Shown here: one piece after another, positions 26,686-35,845 of the stretch | Layout: each line of letters begins with the position of its first letter | Numbering within the stretch: position 1 is the stretch's first letter | Assembly (NCBI RefSeq): GCF_001908375.1 | Contig: NZ_CP017244.1 | Span: 1,922,001 to 1,986,000 of the forward strand | Reading direction: 5' to 3' | Length of the DNA stretch: 64,000 bases | DNA from: Rhizobium etli 8C-3 | GTDB taxonomy: Bacteria > Pseudomonadota > Alphaproteobacteria > Rhizobiales > Rhizobiaceae | The notes under the pieces: model-generated | The model's input: only the letters and a program-made list of their open reading frames with translations | What the model was told of the DNA's origin: nothing | The model's database searches: none | Made by a program: the position numbers and the translations under genes

Positions 26686-28068
26686 TCAGTCGAGCCCGAT
26701 CCACAGGTATCCGTCCTGTATTCGGCAGGGGTATACGGTCAGCCTGGTGGGATTTTTCGAGATGTCGCCTGTATGTTCGTAACCCGGCGCAGTACCATCC
26801 TGCTGCAATTGCGCCCAGTTCCTGATTTCGCCCGAAAACAGGTCGAAACAGCTTTGATGCCAACGGCAGACGAGGCCGTGATCACTGGTGATCGTGCTCT
26901 CCGTGTGTGGGAGATTGAGCGTCTTCACCTCGGCAGGTTTTCGACGTTCGTAGAACGGCAGATGAAGATGCGGGCAGGCGTTGTTGAAGGCGCAGTAACT
27001 GTCGGTTCCGCGAACGACGACGATATCGTAATCCTCGAAATCGAGAATCCGTCGTTCGTGGGGCTGGAGCTCGTCCTCGGGAAATGCGCGGACCCACCTC
27101 CTGCCGGCATGGCGGATGGTTTCGCGGGGTTGCCTGGCGTTCAGTTCAGCGTCGCATTCGGGTTTGAGCCTGATGACTTCGTACAAGCTCGTCCGTTCGC
27201 AGGAACCCCTTAGGCGTACCCTGACAAAATCGCCGACCTCCACCTTGTCGGCGATCTGGCCGTGAAGCGCCTCGGAAATCAGCAGTCGTGTCCCGGCATC
27301 CTTGTTCGCGGCTTCGATCCGGCTGGCAAGGTTCACGACGTTCCCGACTGCCGTGAGGCGTTGGTTTCCGCCGAAGCCCAATGTGCCGATGACGGCTTCG
27401 CCATAATGAAGACCGATACGAATGTCGAAATCGATGCCGTACATGGAGGCAAAGAACGGCTTCAGGCGATCGACTGTGGCAATGGTCTGAATCGCCGCGT
27501 TGACGGCTCGAAGCGGAGCGTCCCGCTGATCGTCGATTCCGAAGATCGCCATCATCCCGTCGCCGATGAGATTGTCGATGAACCCGCCATTTCGCTCTAT
27601 GATGTCGCCAACCTGGGCGAAGTAGCGGTTGAGCAGATACATCACATCATAGGGCGAAAGCTGCTCGGACAGTTTCGTGAAATCGGCGACATCGCTGAAG
27701 AAGACCGCAACCTCTTTCGACTCGCCGGAACGCGTCTCGGCAGAACTGAGAAGCTGGCTGGTTATTATCAAGTCAGTCTCATCCAGCACCAGGCGTCGGA
27801 CGCGAAGCTCGCCCTCCGGCTTGAGTTGACAGGCCAGTCGAACCTCATCCGCCAGCCTCAGTCGTTCCGCCATCGAGCTCTCGTCTCGATTCCGGTTCGG
27901 GCAACCCGCAACGCCATCCAGAACCCAGACGCGGCAGGTCGAGCATTTCGCCCGGCCGCCGCAGGCATGTGCAAACGGCACACCCGACCTCAAAGCAGCC
28001 TCGAGCAACGTCTCGCCGGCGGCAACCTCGAAATTCATCTGGTCAGGTAGAGCGGTTACTTTGATCAT
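26686..28068 (-). CDS. Ferredoxin - class III nucleotide cyclase - Rieske fusion protein
   Basis: 460 residues in three parts (numbering from the GTG at 28080, 4 codons upstream). Residues 5-100 are a plant-type [2Fe-2S] ferredoxin (C40, C46, C49, C84). Residues 120-305 are a class III cyclase with both metal aspartates (D130 in FFSDVADF, D174 in IGDG) and the transition-state N250/R254. The lysine that usually reads adenine, four residues before D174, is N170, and the second specificity position is T243. Residues 325-464 form a Rieske-type domain with C369/H371 and C405/H408. No membrane helix is seen. A redox- or oxygen-sensing cyclase is inferred. It is the last minus-strand gene before the benzoate island, with 300 bases between, so it is probably transcribed alone. 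Confidence 0.88.
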   Translation of the reverse strand: MIKVTALPDQMNFEVAAGETLLEAALRSGVPFAHACGGRAKCSTCRVWVLDGVAGCPNRNRDESSMAERLRLADEVRLACQLKPEGELRVRRLVLDETDLIITSQLLSSAETRSGESKEVAVFFSDVADFTKLSEQLSPYDVMYLLNRYFAQVGDIIERNGGFIDNLIGDGMMAIFGIDDQRDAPLRAVNAAIQTIATVDRLKPFFASMYGIDFDIRIGLHYGEAVIGTLGFGGNQRLTAVGNVVNLASRIEAANKDAGTRLLISEALHGQIADKVEVGDFVRVRLRGSCERTSLYEVIRLKPECDAELNARQPRETIRHAGRRWVRAFPEDELQPHERRILDFEDYDIVVVRGTDSYCAFNNACPHLHLPFYERRKPAEVKTLNLPHTESTITSDHGLVCRWHQSCFDLFSGEIRNWAQLQQDGTAPGYEHTGDISKNPTRLTVYPCRIQDGYLWIGLD

Positions 28069-28080
28069 GGTACAGAACAC

Positions 28081-28382
28081 GGCTCACACCACGTCAGTTT
28101 AGCACGATATGGCGCAGGCAATCGACTCTGAACTCGCTTCACGAAGCGAATTGCTCCCGGCCGTTCCCGTCAACAACGGACTGGCATTGATGACCACGCA
28201 ATGCCTTGTCCAGGGTTGCTGTTGATGCTTCGTGGCGAGATGGTTCATGGAACAGCACGACGTCAGTGGACGATGGTTTTCACCTTCAAGCGGGCGGCGA
28301 GGTTGGTGAGATCATGCAGCCGCATCTGGTGGTTGGGTCACAGGCGGTGTCGCGACAATGGCGGAGTCGCTGCCTGAGTTCA
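28081..28382. other. Intergenic stretch without a recognisable gene
   Basis: About 300 bases between the cyclase fusion and the enol-lactonase. Only very short frames occur, with no family signature. The inverted pair CTTCACGAAG lies near 28137. Confidence 0.4.
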
Positions 28383-29255
28383 TCAGGGGCCTGCGGATGA
28401 TCGATGGGACCTCGTCATGGCCATCTCGGGAGCTATTCCGGGCATCGCCGCTCTACCGTCAGGTCCGATCGTCAAGAAACTTATCAGTGCAGTGTTGAAC
28501 GCCTGCTCCGACGCCATATTGACGATGTGCCGACCCGACAACGACAGATGGGTCCCGCGCTGCACGCACGCAGCGATGTCTTCGAGATCATTTGGCGGGC
28601 ATACCGGGTCGCAGTCTCCGGAAACGGCGAGCACGGGATTGACGATCTGTCTGAGGTTTTCGCGTAGATCTGCCTCGGCAAGGGCTGCACAGCAGCCGAT
28701 GTAACCTTCGATCGAGGTTGCGACGAAACTGTCGATCACGGCAGCAACCGTGTCCGGCCGAGCGGCTTGGAACTGAGGAGTGAACCAGCGTTCGACCGTC
28801 GCGTCCTTTAGGGCAGCAAGGCCGTTGGCCCGGACAAAATCGATGCGTGCAGCCCAGCTTTCGGCGGTGCCGATTTTCGCGGCTGTCGCACAGACGGCGA
28901 TGCTGCCAAGGCGCGTCCCGGCATGGATACCCAACCACTGCCCCGTCAGTCCCCCGATCGACAGCCCACAGAAATGCGCCTGATCTATATTCAGCCCATC
29001 TAGGAGCGCGATAGCGTCATTCCCGAGGTCCGATAACGCATAAGGGCCGGAAGGAGCCGAGGATAGACCGTGACCCCTGCTATCATACCGCAATATGCGG
29101 AAACCCCGTGAAAGCTCGGAAATCTGGCCATCCCACATATGGAGATCGGTCCCGAGTGAATTGCAAAACATCAGCCAGGGCTTTTCCTGGCTACCGATCC
29201 CTTCGCCATCGATACGGTAGTGCAGACGGTGTCCGGCAAGTTCAAGATAAGCCAT
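28383..29255 (-). CDS. pcaD: 3-oxoadipate enol-lactonase
   Basis: About 290 residues of alpha/beta hydrolase fold. The nucleophile elbow is GLSIGG, the acid lies in SGDCDPVCP, and the base is the His in SGRHIVN. The N-terminus MAYLELAGHRLHYRIDGEG is typical of PcaD/CatD, and this decides the start at 29255. The enzyme hydrolyses 3-oxoadipate enol-lactone to 3-oxoadipate, the step after CatC, so in this island it could equally be called catD. The C-terminal 25 residues extend past the usual end (about 265) and may be recent read-through. It lies downstream of benK. Confidence 0.87.
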   Translation of the reverse strand: MAYLELAGHRLHYRIDGEGIGSQEKPWLMFCNSLGTDLHMWDGQISELSRGFRILRYDSRGHGLSSAPSGPYALSDLGNDAIALLDGLNIDQAHFCGLSIGGLTGQWLGIHAGTRLGSIAVCATAAKIGTAESWAARIDFVRANGLAALKDATVERWFTPQFQAARPDTVAAVIDSFVATSIEGYIGCCAALAEADLRENLRQIVNPVLAVSGDCDPVCPPNDLEDIAACVQRGTHLSLSGRHIVNMASEQAFNTALISFLTIGPDGRAAMPGIAPEMAMTRSHRSSAGP

Positions 29256-29384
29256 GTGAGATGCCTTCGATCTCGAAAGCCGATATGACACCGGCTTTTC
29301 TGGTAAGTATTGCGGACATCTGGCTTTGATCGGATTTATCAGCGGTCGCGCCAGGTGGCTCGCGACCGCTGCCGATCGCCATTT

Positions 29385-30716
29385 TTACGCCGGGACAAGC
29401 TGCGCGCCGCTTGATCGGCGCGCATTGCTGACGGCGAAGACCAGCATTGCCAGAGCCGACACCGCCGCGGGAACGGCGAAGATCAGAAAGTTCTGCTGCA
29501 GCGGCAGTTGCTGAGCGAGAAGGACGCCACCGAGTGTCGGGCCGACGATTGCCCCGATGCGGCCAACGCCCGATGCCCAACCAAGTCCTGTTGAACGCAC
29601 AGAGAGATTATAGAGCTGTGCGACGCTGGCATAGAGCAGGATCTGCGTTCCAATCGAAGTGGCGCCAGCCACGAAGACCAGCAGGAACAGAATGCCCGAT
29701 GGTGGATTGTAACCGATCAACGCGATTGATACGGCAGCCACCATGAAGAAGGCAATCACCACTTTGGGCAGACCGAAGCGGTCTCCGAGCCAACCGCCGG
29801 CGATCGCACCGACCATGCCACCGAAATTGAGCGAGAAGAGGCTAAGCAGACTTGCCCTTTCAGCGTAACCGGCTTCCTGCAGAACTTTCGGCAACCAGGA
29901 AGAAAGCAGATACACCAGCAGCAGGCAGCAAAAGAACGCCACCCAGAGCATTACTGTGCGCAGGGTGCGCTGATGCCGAAACAATTCCAAAACCGACGCC
30001 GAGGCACCCTTGATTTCGGAGAAGATCAGCCTGTCGTCGCTGGCGAGAGCAAAGGAAGGAGAAATCTTCGCATAGATCGCTTTCGCCTGTTCCTGTCGCC
30101 CCTGACGGATAAGGAAGCCCAGCGATTCCGGCAGTTTCCATAGAATGGCCGGCAACATCAGCAGCGGGATTGCGGCAACGAAGAACATTGGCTTCCAGCC
30201 GAATTGAGGGATCACTCCAATGCCCAGACCCGCGGCCACCATGCCCCCGACCGAATAGCCGGAAAACATCAGCGCCACCATCGTGCCTCTAAGGCGCCTG
30301 GGTGCATATTCGTTCATTAGCGCCACGGCATTGGGCATCAACCCGCCGCAACCGAGACCGGCAAAGAATCGGAAGATCATGAATTGACTGGGTGAGCTGG
30401 CGAAGCCGGTCAACATCGTGGAAATGGTGAACAGCAGGAAGCTGATCGCGATACCCTTCTTTCGCCCAATCCTGTCCGCCAGCGAGCCAAAAATCAGGGC
30501 GCCGAACATCATTCCGAACAACGCCCAGGCCTGCAACGTGCCAGCCTGTGGCTTGCTCAAGCCCCATTCCGTGATCAGCGTCGGCAGAACCGTTCCGGCC
30601 ACGAATACATCATAACCGTCGACGATCAGCAGCAACCCACACAGGGCGACCACCATCCACTGAAAGCCGCCGAACGGGCTGGAATCTATCGTTTCATTCA
30701 CGTCTATACTGCGCAT
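29385..30716 (-). CDS. benK: Aromatic acid:H+ symporter (BenK/PcaK type MFS)
   Basis: 443 residues with 12 membrane helices. The AAHS family signatures DGYDVFVAGTVLPTL in helix 1 and GSLADRIGRKKGI in loop 2-3 are present. It probably imports benzoate (or a related aromatic acid) to feed the adjacent dioxygenase. GAGGAGG stands about 6 bases before the ATG. It follows benD at 43 bases on the same strand. Confidence 0.88.
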   Translation of the reverse strand: MRSIDVNETIDSSPFGGFQWMVVALCGLLLIVDGYDVFVAGTVLPTLITEWGLSKPQAGTLQAWALFGMMFGALIFGSLADRIGRKKGIAISFLLFTISTMLTGFASSPSQFMIFRFFAGLGCGGLMPNAVALMNEYAPRRLRGTMVALMFSGYSVGGMVAAGLGIGVIPQFGWKPMFFVAAIPLLMLPAILWKLPESLGFLIRQGRQEQAKAIYAKISPSFALASDDRLIFSEIKGASASVLELFRHQRTLRTVMLWVAFFCCLLLVYLLSSWLPKVLQEAGYAERASLLSLFSLNFGGMVGAIAGGWLGDRFGLPKVVIAFFMVAAVSIALIGYNPPSGILFLLVFVAGATSIGTQILLYASVAQLYNLSVRSTGLGWASGVGRIGAIVGPTLGGVLLAQQLPLQQNFLIFAVPAAVSALAMLVFAVSNARRSSGAQLVPA

Positions 30717-30759
30717 TATCGCTCCTCCTCGAGTTACTACGCAAATCCGTCAGGAAATT

Positions 30760-31548
30760 TCAGCCGGTATCGCCACCGGCGACGGGCAGCACGCTGCCCG
30801 TAATGTAGGAAGCTTCGTCCGACGCCAGGAACAGGATTGGCGCCGTCTGTTCTTCGATGCTGCCGTAGCGCTTCATGAAACTGGTTGCCTTAACCTGGCG
30901 TACGACATCGACCATCCAAGCCTCCTCCGCCTGGGTATCGCCTTGGCCATTGCGCGGAATGCGGCGCGGCGGCGCCTCGGTGCCACCGGGCGCCGTGGCA
31001 ACCACGCGGATATTGTGATCGGCCAATTCCATTGCCAGCGATTGCGTGACGGCGTTCACACCGCCTTTCGCCGCCGAATAGGGTACGCGGTGAATGCCTC
31101 GCGTGGCGTTTGATGAGACATTCACGATTGTGCCGCCGCCACGCGCGAAGAGATGCGGCAGAACCGCATGGCAACAGTAGAGCGTCGGCATCAATGACCG
31201 GCGGATTTCAGCGTCGATCTGTGGCGCCTCAAATTCGGCATAGGGACGCATTCGGATTGCGCCGCCGACATTGTTGATCAGGATGTCGACGCCCCCGAAT
31301 CTCTCGGCAGCGAATGACATCGCAGCAGCCGCACCCTCATAGGTTTCCAGATCGGCCGAAATGGCCGCGGTACCGGCGCTGACGGCTTCCGCGGCGACTT
31401 CGGCGACGAAGTCGGCGCGGTCCACGAATAGTACTTCGCCGCCCTCTTGCGCTGCTCGCAGCGCAACCGCCCGCCCGATGCCCTGGGCGGCGCCTGTGAC
31501 GACAAGCACCTTGCCCGCAAAACGGCCTGCGAAGTGCGCCGAACTCAT
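30760..31548 (-). CDS. benD: Benzoate cis-diol dehydrogenase BenD
   Basis: 262-residue short-chain dehydrogenase: TGAAQGIGRAVAL binds NAD, NNVGG follows beta-4, and the catalytic Ser and YSAAKGG (Tyr/Lys) are in place. It oxidises 1,6-dihydroxycyclohexa-2,4-diene-1-carboxylate with loss of CO2 to catechol. Its start overlaps the benC stop by 4 bases, placing it in the same operon. Confidence 0.92.
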   Translation of the reverse strand: MSSAHFAGRFAGKVLVVTGAAQGIGRAVALRAAQEGGEVLFVDRADFVAEVAAEAVSAGTAAISADLETYEGAAAAMSFAAERFGGVDILINNVGGAIRMRPYAEFEAPQIDAEIRRSLMPTLYCCHAVLPHLFARGGGTIVNVSSNATRGIHRVPYSAAKGGVNAVTQSLAMELADHNIRVVATAPGGTEAPPRRIPRNGQGDTQAEEAWMVDVVRQVKATSFMKRYGSIEEQTAPILFLASDEASYITGSVLPVAGGDTG

Positions 31549-32567
31549 GCTGCTTCCCTCACGGCCACATTGGGGGTGAACTTTTCGTAGTGGAAGCTGT
31601 TGGGCTTTACCCCGTTGTCCTCAAAATATCTGCGCACCGCATCGACCATCGGCGGCGGACCGCACAAGTAGAGGTCGACATCGCCGCCATTGAGCGCCTT
31701 TTGCGGAATGTGCTGGGTCACCCACCCCTTGCGCGGATGGTTGGAGGCTTCGTCGGCTACCACGGTGCTGTAGGTGAAATTGGCAAGTCGCCCCGCGTAG
31801 GCTTCGATCTCGTCAGCGAGGACCAAGTCCAGATCCCGCGTCACGCCATAGATGAGATGAACCTGCTGTTGCGACTTTTCGCGAGCCAGCACTTCCAACA
31901 TCGACAGGAAGGGCGCAAGGCCCGTACCGCCGGCCAGGAACAATAAAGGGCGCTGCACCTCCCGAAGGTAGAAACTGCCGAGCGGTCCCGTCAGTTCGAG
32001 CTTTGCCCCGACCTCGGCACGCTCCAGCCAGGTGCTCATCAGACCGTCGGGGATCTTCTTGATCAGAAAAGCGATCTTCTGTTCGCCCGGCGCGGTGCTG
32101 AAGGAATAGGACCGGTATTGACCGCTGTCGGGGACACCAATGTTGACGTACTGCCCGGGCAAGAATGCGGGTGGATCGGTATCCACGTCCAGTTCCAGCA
32201 CGATCGCGGTGTCATTGTGCGGCACTATATTCGCGACCGTGGCGACGAATTTCTGCTGTCCCGTCTTGCAGGCCACTGATGTTGTCGGCACGGCGATGAC
32301 GCAATCTGATTTCGGCTTCATCTGACAGGTCAGGACAAGTCCGCCCTCGGCCTCGTCGGCACTCAGCGCATCGTCGATGAAGTCGTCGCCGAGGTCATAG
32401 CTGCCGCTCTCGGCCCGGCACTTGCAGGTGCCGCACACGCCGTCGGAACAATCCATCGGCAGGTTGATCTTGGCGCGATAGGCCGCGTCGAGAAGCTTCT
32501 CGCCGCTCTTGCACCCGATAAACCGGGTTACGCCGTCCTCAAAATTCAATGCGATCTTGTAGCACAT
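31545..32567 (-). CDS. benC: Benzoate 1,2-dioxygenase reductase BenC
   Basis: 340 residues in the order [2Fe-2S] ferredoxin (CSDGVCGTCKC near 40-50, then TCQMKP), FAD domain (YRSYSFSTAP) and NAD domain (FLAGGTGLAPFLSML; LYLCGPPPMVDAV). It passes electrons from NADH to the BenAB oxygenase. The length and domain order match BenC (about 340). It lies 37 bases after benB. Confidence 0.94.
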   Translation of the reverse strand: MCYKIALNFEDGVTRFIGCKSGEKLLDAAYRAKINLPMDCSDGVCGTCKCRAESGSYDLGDDFIDDALSADEAEGGLVLTCQMKPKSDCVIAVPTTSVACKTGQQKFVATVANIVPHNDTAIVLELDVDTDPPAFLPGQYVNIGVPDSGQYRSYSFSTAPGEQKIAFLIKKIPDGLMSTWLERAEVGAKLELTGPLGSFYLREVQRPLLFLAGGTGLAPFLSMLEVLAREKSQQQVHLIYGVTRDLDLVLADEIEAYAGRLANFTYSTVVADEASNHPRKGWVTQHIPQKALNGGDVDLYLCGPPPMVDAVRRYFEDNGVKPNSFHYEKFTPNVAVREAA

Positions 32568-32604
32568 GACTCCTCCTCAAGGTCTCGACTGCTTCAGCCG
32601 GCCT

Positions 32605-33093
32605 TCAGATGTGGTAGATGTCGATGACCTGGCGGATGTAGTCGTTCTTCAGCACGATTTTCTTGTTTGCGACCAGAAGGGTCTCACCATCCTTGCGCAG
32701 AGTGACGAACATTGTGCCGAAGAACTGGTCGGTGACCTTGTAGCGGTGGTTCAGCGTGTGGAAGTTGTAGCGCACGTCCACCTCCTCGTTCCGATCGGCC
32801 ACCACCTCGACATTGGTCACGTTGTGGCTGGTGCGCGGCTCCGGCGTGGAAGCGCCGGACCGTTCGGTCTTGATGCGAAACACGCGGTCTTCCAGTCCAT
32901 CGCGGTTCGGGTAGAAGATCAGCGAGATCTGGGATTGGGGATCTTCAGTGATCTGGTCGTCGTCATCCCATGCTGGCATCCAGTAGGTGACGTCGGACGC
33001 GTAGCAGGTCAGCCATTCGTCCCACTGCCGATCGTCCAGCAGGCGCGCTTCCCGATAGAGGAAGGCGCAGATGGATCCATAGGAAATGCTCAT
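32605..33093 (-). CDS. benB: Benzoate 1,2-dioxygenase small subunit BenB
   Basis: 162 residues, the family length, with the ring-hydroxylating beta-subunit fold ([18 protein letters not shown] near the N-terminus). The beta subunit is structural in the alpha3-beta3 oxygenase. The start overlaps the benA stop by 4 bases (ATGA), giving coupled translation and equal subunit supply. Confidence 0.94.
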   Translation of the reverse strand: MSISYGSICAFLYREARLLDDRQWDEWLTCYASDVTYWMPAWDDDDQITEDPQSQISLIFYPNRDGLEDRVFRIKTERSGASTPEPRTSHNVTNVEVVADRNEEVDVRYNFHTLNHRYKVTDQFFGTMFVTLRKDGETLLVANKKIVLKNDYIRQVIDIYHI

Positions 33094-34448
33094 GCGACAA
33101 CTCCGCTTTTTTCAGCGGACAGCGCTTCGCGCATCGCCTTCGCCCAGTATTCATGCTGGCGGACGAACAGGCCCTCATCTTCGCTCCGCTCTCCTGAAAG
33201 AAGAGGCTTCATGCCCATCCGCTTCGCGTTTTCATCTGGTCCGTCTATCCAAAGCGGCGCGCCGCGCGACAGGTCGTTCCACGGCGCCGCCGTACCGGCA
33301 TAGCCGGACTGGCAGGCGCGGAACTCCTCCAGATCGTCGGCCGTGCCCATTCCGGACACGTTGAAGAAATCCTCGTATTGACGGATCCTCAGTGTGCGAT
33401 CCGCCTGGCTTTCGCCCTTCGGTGCAAAGCAGAAGATGCTGATTTCGGTCTTGTCGACACTGATCGGGCGCGTCACCCGGATCTGGGTGCTGAACTGGTC
33501 CATCAGGAACACGTTTGGATAGATGCAAAGATTTCGGGTCTGGTTGACGATAAAGTCTGCCTTGATGTCGCCGACGCGAGCCTTGATCTCGTCGCGGCGA
33601 TTATAAACCGGACGGACTTCCGGGTTCATGGTGTTGGTCCACAACAGGATGTGGCCATTCTCGAAACCATAAACGCCGGCAATCGACCTGCTCCAGCTAT
33701 TGGCATCGACCGCCTTCGTGCCCTCCTCCTTGCGCCGGCCCATCGTCGCGGCGTAGTTCCAGTGGACAGAGCTGACGTGATAACCATCGCAGCCGTTTTC
33801 CATCTGCAGTTTCCAATTGCCGTCATAGACGTAGGAGGAATTTCCGCGCAGCACTTCCAGCCCGTTCGGCGCCTGGTCGACGATCTGGTCGATGATGATC
33901 TTTGTTTCGCCAAGATATTCCCCAAGCGGGGAGACGTCTTCCTTGAGGCTGCCGAACAGGAAACCCTGGTAGCTTTCGAAACGTGGCACGCGCTTGAGGT
34001 CATGCGAGCCGTCCTGCGCGAATTGAGGAGGATACTGCGTGGTCTTCTCGTCCTTGACCTTGAGCAGCTTGCCGCTGTTCGAGAATGTCCAGCCGTGGAA
34101 GGGACAGGTGAAGCTTCCCTTGTTGCCGTGTTTGCGCCGGCATAGCATTGCCCCGCGATGCGCGCAGGCGTTGATCACCGCATGCAGGTCGCCGTTTTTG
34201 TCACGGGTGATCACGATCGGCTGGCGGCCGATATAGGTCGTGTAGTAGTCGTTGTTGTTGGGGATCTGGCTTTCGTGCGCCAGATAGACCCAATTGCCTT
34301 CGAAGATATGCTTCATCTCCAGATCGAACAGATCCTCATCGGTGAAGATGTCCCTGCGGCAACGGAATACGCCAGCTTCCTTGTCGTCCTGCACGGCAGT
34401 GGCGAGGAGATGATCGAGGTCTCGTGCCTTGTCGATAATCGCAGACAT
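33090..34448 (-). CDS. benA: Benzoate 1,2-dioxygenase large subunit BenA
   Basis: 452 residues from the ATG at 34448, which has GGGAGAA upstream; a longer frame exists but lacks a good site. The Rieske centre is CAHRGAMLC...CPFHGW, and the catalytic iron site includes the [12 protein letters not shown] segment. It hydroxylates benzoate to the cis-diol. Toluate dioxygenases are close relatives, but the neighbouring catechol ortho-pathway genes favour benzoate. Confidence 0.94.
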   Translation of the reverse strand: MSAIIDKARDLDHLLATAVQDDKEAGVFRCRRDIFTDEDLFDLEMKHIFEGNWVYLAHESQIPNNNDYYTTYIGRQPIVITRDKNGDLHAVINACAHRGAMLCRRKHGNKGSFTCPFHGWTFSNSGKLLKVKDEKTTQYPPQFAQDGSHDLKRVPRFESYQGFLFGSLKEDVSPLGEYLGETKIIIDQIVDQAPNGLEVLRGNSSYVYDGNWKLQMENGCDGYHVSSVHWNYAATMGRRKEEGTKAVDANSWSRSIAGVYGFENGHILLWTNTMNPEVRPVYNRRDEIKARVGDIKADFIVNQTRNLCIYPNVFLMDQFSTQIRVTRPISVDKTEISIFCFAPKGESQADRTLRIRQYEDFFNVSGMGTADDLEEFRACQSGYAGTAAPWNDLSRGAPLWIDGPDENAKRMGMKPLLSGERSEDEGLFVRQHEYWAKAMREALSAEKSGVVA

Positions 34449-34557
34449 AGCGGTTCTCCCGCAAAGAGCACGCTGTTCATGAGCGCAGTCTTTGCCAATT
34501 TCCATGATAACGATGGTGTTCAAAGGTGCGGCCCGTTCGGGCCGCCGCCCTTGCAGC

Positions 34558-35496
34558 TTATGCAGCCGCCCGCTTGCGCAACTCGTTGATCTGGTTGTCG
34601 ACGCCGTCCACTAACGCGGTCAGGCGGATATCGAATTCGATCTCGGCAAACGGACCATTCAGCCCGTTGGCGTAGATACTCGCCTCGTCGGTGCGTTCAA
34701 TGACGGCAGGAACTAATCCGGCGCGGGTTGCGTAAGCGAAATCGTCATTGACCAACGGATCACCTTCGATGTTGATCTGGGTCGTCAGCTTGCGGTGACC
34801 GTCGGCGCTGACAAAGAAATGGATATGGGCCGGTCGCTGGCCGTGCCGTCCGAGCGCAGACAATAGCTGCTCGGTCGGGCTGCCGGGCGGCACGCCATAG
34901 CCGTGCGGCACGATGCTGCGGAATTTGTAACAGCCGTTTTCGTCGGTGACGATCGTGCGGCGCATATTGAACGGCGCCTGCTTGCCGGTCGGGTCGAAGT
35001 GCGAGTAGAACCCGCGCGTATCGCAGTGCCAGACTTCGACAGTGGCATCCGGCAGCGGCATGCCATCAGAACCATAGACGGTGCCGTGCATGATCAGGGT
35101 GTGACCGTTGGCATCGGTGCCGTCGTCGAGTCGGGCAAAGCCTTTCGCGACTGGTGCGCCGGCTACATAAAGCGGCCCCTCGATCGTGCGCGGGGTCGGG
35201 TTGTCGATGCCGAGAGCCTCATCGATCGCGTCGAGGCGCTCGTCCAGGAAATGATCGAGACCGAGACCGGGCGAGATCAGTCCGGCCTGGCCGGCGGCGC
35301 CGATCTCGTTGAGCCAGGCAATGCCCGTCCAATATTCATCGGGGGTAATGTCCAGATCGTCGATCGCCTTGAACAGGTCTGACATGATCCGATGGACGAT
35401 CTGCTTGACGCGCGGATTGCCGCCGTCCTTGTCCAAGCCGCTCAGGACCTCGAGAAAGTCCTGGATGTCGGGCCTGTCGAAGATCTTCACGTTCAT
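34558..35496 (-). CDS. catA: Catechol 1,2-dioxygenase
   Basis: 312 residues, the CatA length, starting at the ATG at 35496 preceded by AGGAGG. An intradiol dioxygenase: the N-terminal helical dimerisation domain is followed by the Fe(III) ligands in GPLYVAGAP (Tyr), RGFYSHFD (Tyr) and RPAHIHFF (two His). It opens catechol to cis,cis-muconate. Position 110 bases upstream of benA and 57 bases after catC suggests a single transcript catB-catC-catA-benABCD. Confidence 0.95.
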   Translation of the reverse strand: MNVKIFDRPDIQDFLEVLSGLDKDGGNPRVKQIVHRIMSDLFKAIDDLDITPDEYWTGIAWLNEIGAAGQAGLISPGLGLDHFLDERLDAIDEALGIDNPTPRTIEGPLYVAGAPVAKGFARLDDGTDANGHTLIMHGTVYGSDGMPLPDATVEVWHCDTRGFYSHFDPTGKQAPFNMRRTIVTDENGCYKFRSIVPHGYGVPPGSPTEQLLSALGRHGQRPAHIHFFVSADGHRKLTTQINIEGDPLVNDDFAYATRAGLVPAVIERTDEASIYANGLNGPFAEIEFDIRLTALVDGVDNQINELRKRAAA

Positions 35497-35552
35497 TTTT
35501 TCCTCCTCTTGATTGAAAGTTGATGCGGCTCCGTCCTCCGCCGATCCACGCG

Positions 35553-35843
35553 CTATGTGTCGTCCTCGCGGATCGCGGAAGGATGCCGCAGCAGCGGTGT
35601 CACCTCGATATCCATGAATTTGAACAACGGCAGACCGGACAGGATCTCGTGGAGTTGCGTATTGTCCGGCACGTCGAAGATGCTGTAGTTCGCGTACTGG
35701 CCGGCGATCCGCCAGATGTGCCGCCACTTGCCGCTCTTCTGCAGCTCCTGCGAATAGGCCTTTTCCCGGGCCAGGATGTCGGCGGTTTCCGCCGCCGGCA
35801 GGTCATGGGGAAGGTTCACGTTCATCCGTACATGAAAGAGCAT
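35553..35843 (-). CDS. catC: Muconolactone delta-isomerase
   Basis: 96 residues, full length for CatC. It begins MLFHVRMNVNLPHDLP and contains EKAYSQELQKSGKW and the conserved PLFKFMDIEVTPL segment. It isomerises muconolactone to 3-oxoadipate enol-lactone. The start is 2 bases after the catB stop, consistent with co-translation. Confidence 0.95.
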   Translation of the reverse strand: MLFHVRMNVNLPHDLPAAETADILAREKAYSQELQKSGKWRHIWRIAGQYANYSIFDVPDNTQLHEILSGLPLFKFMDIEVTPLLRHPSAIREDDT

Positions 35844-35845
35844 GG

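Noticed and set aside
26449..27213. A 254-codon plus-strand frame after the MFS gene
   Set aside because: It overlaps the strongly supported cyclase-Rieske gene on the other strand and has no motif.
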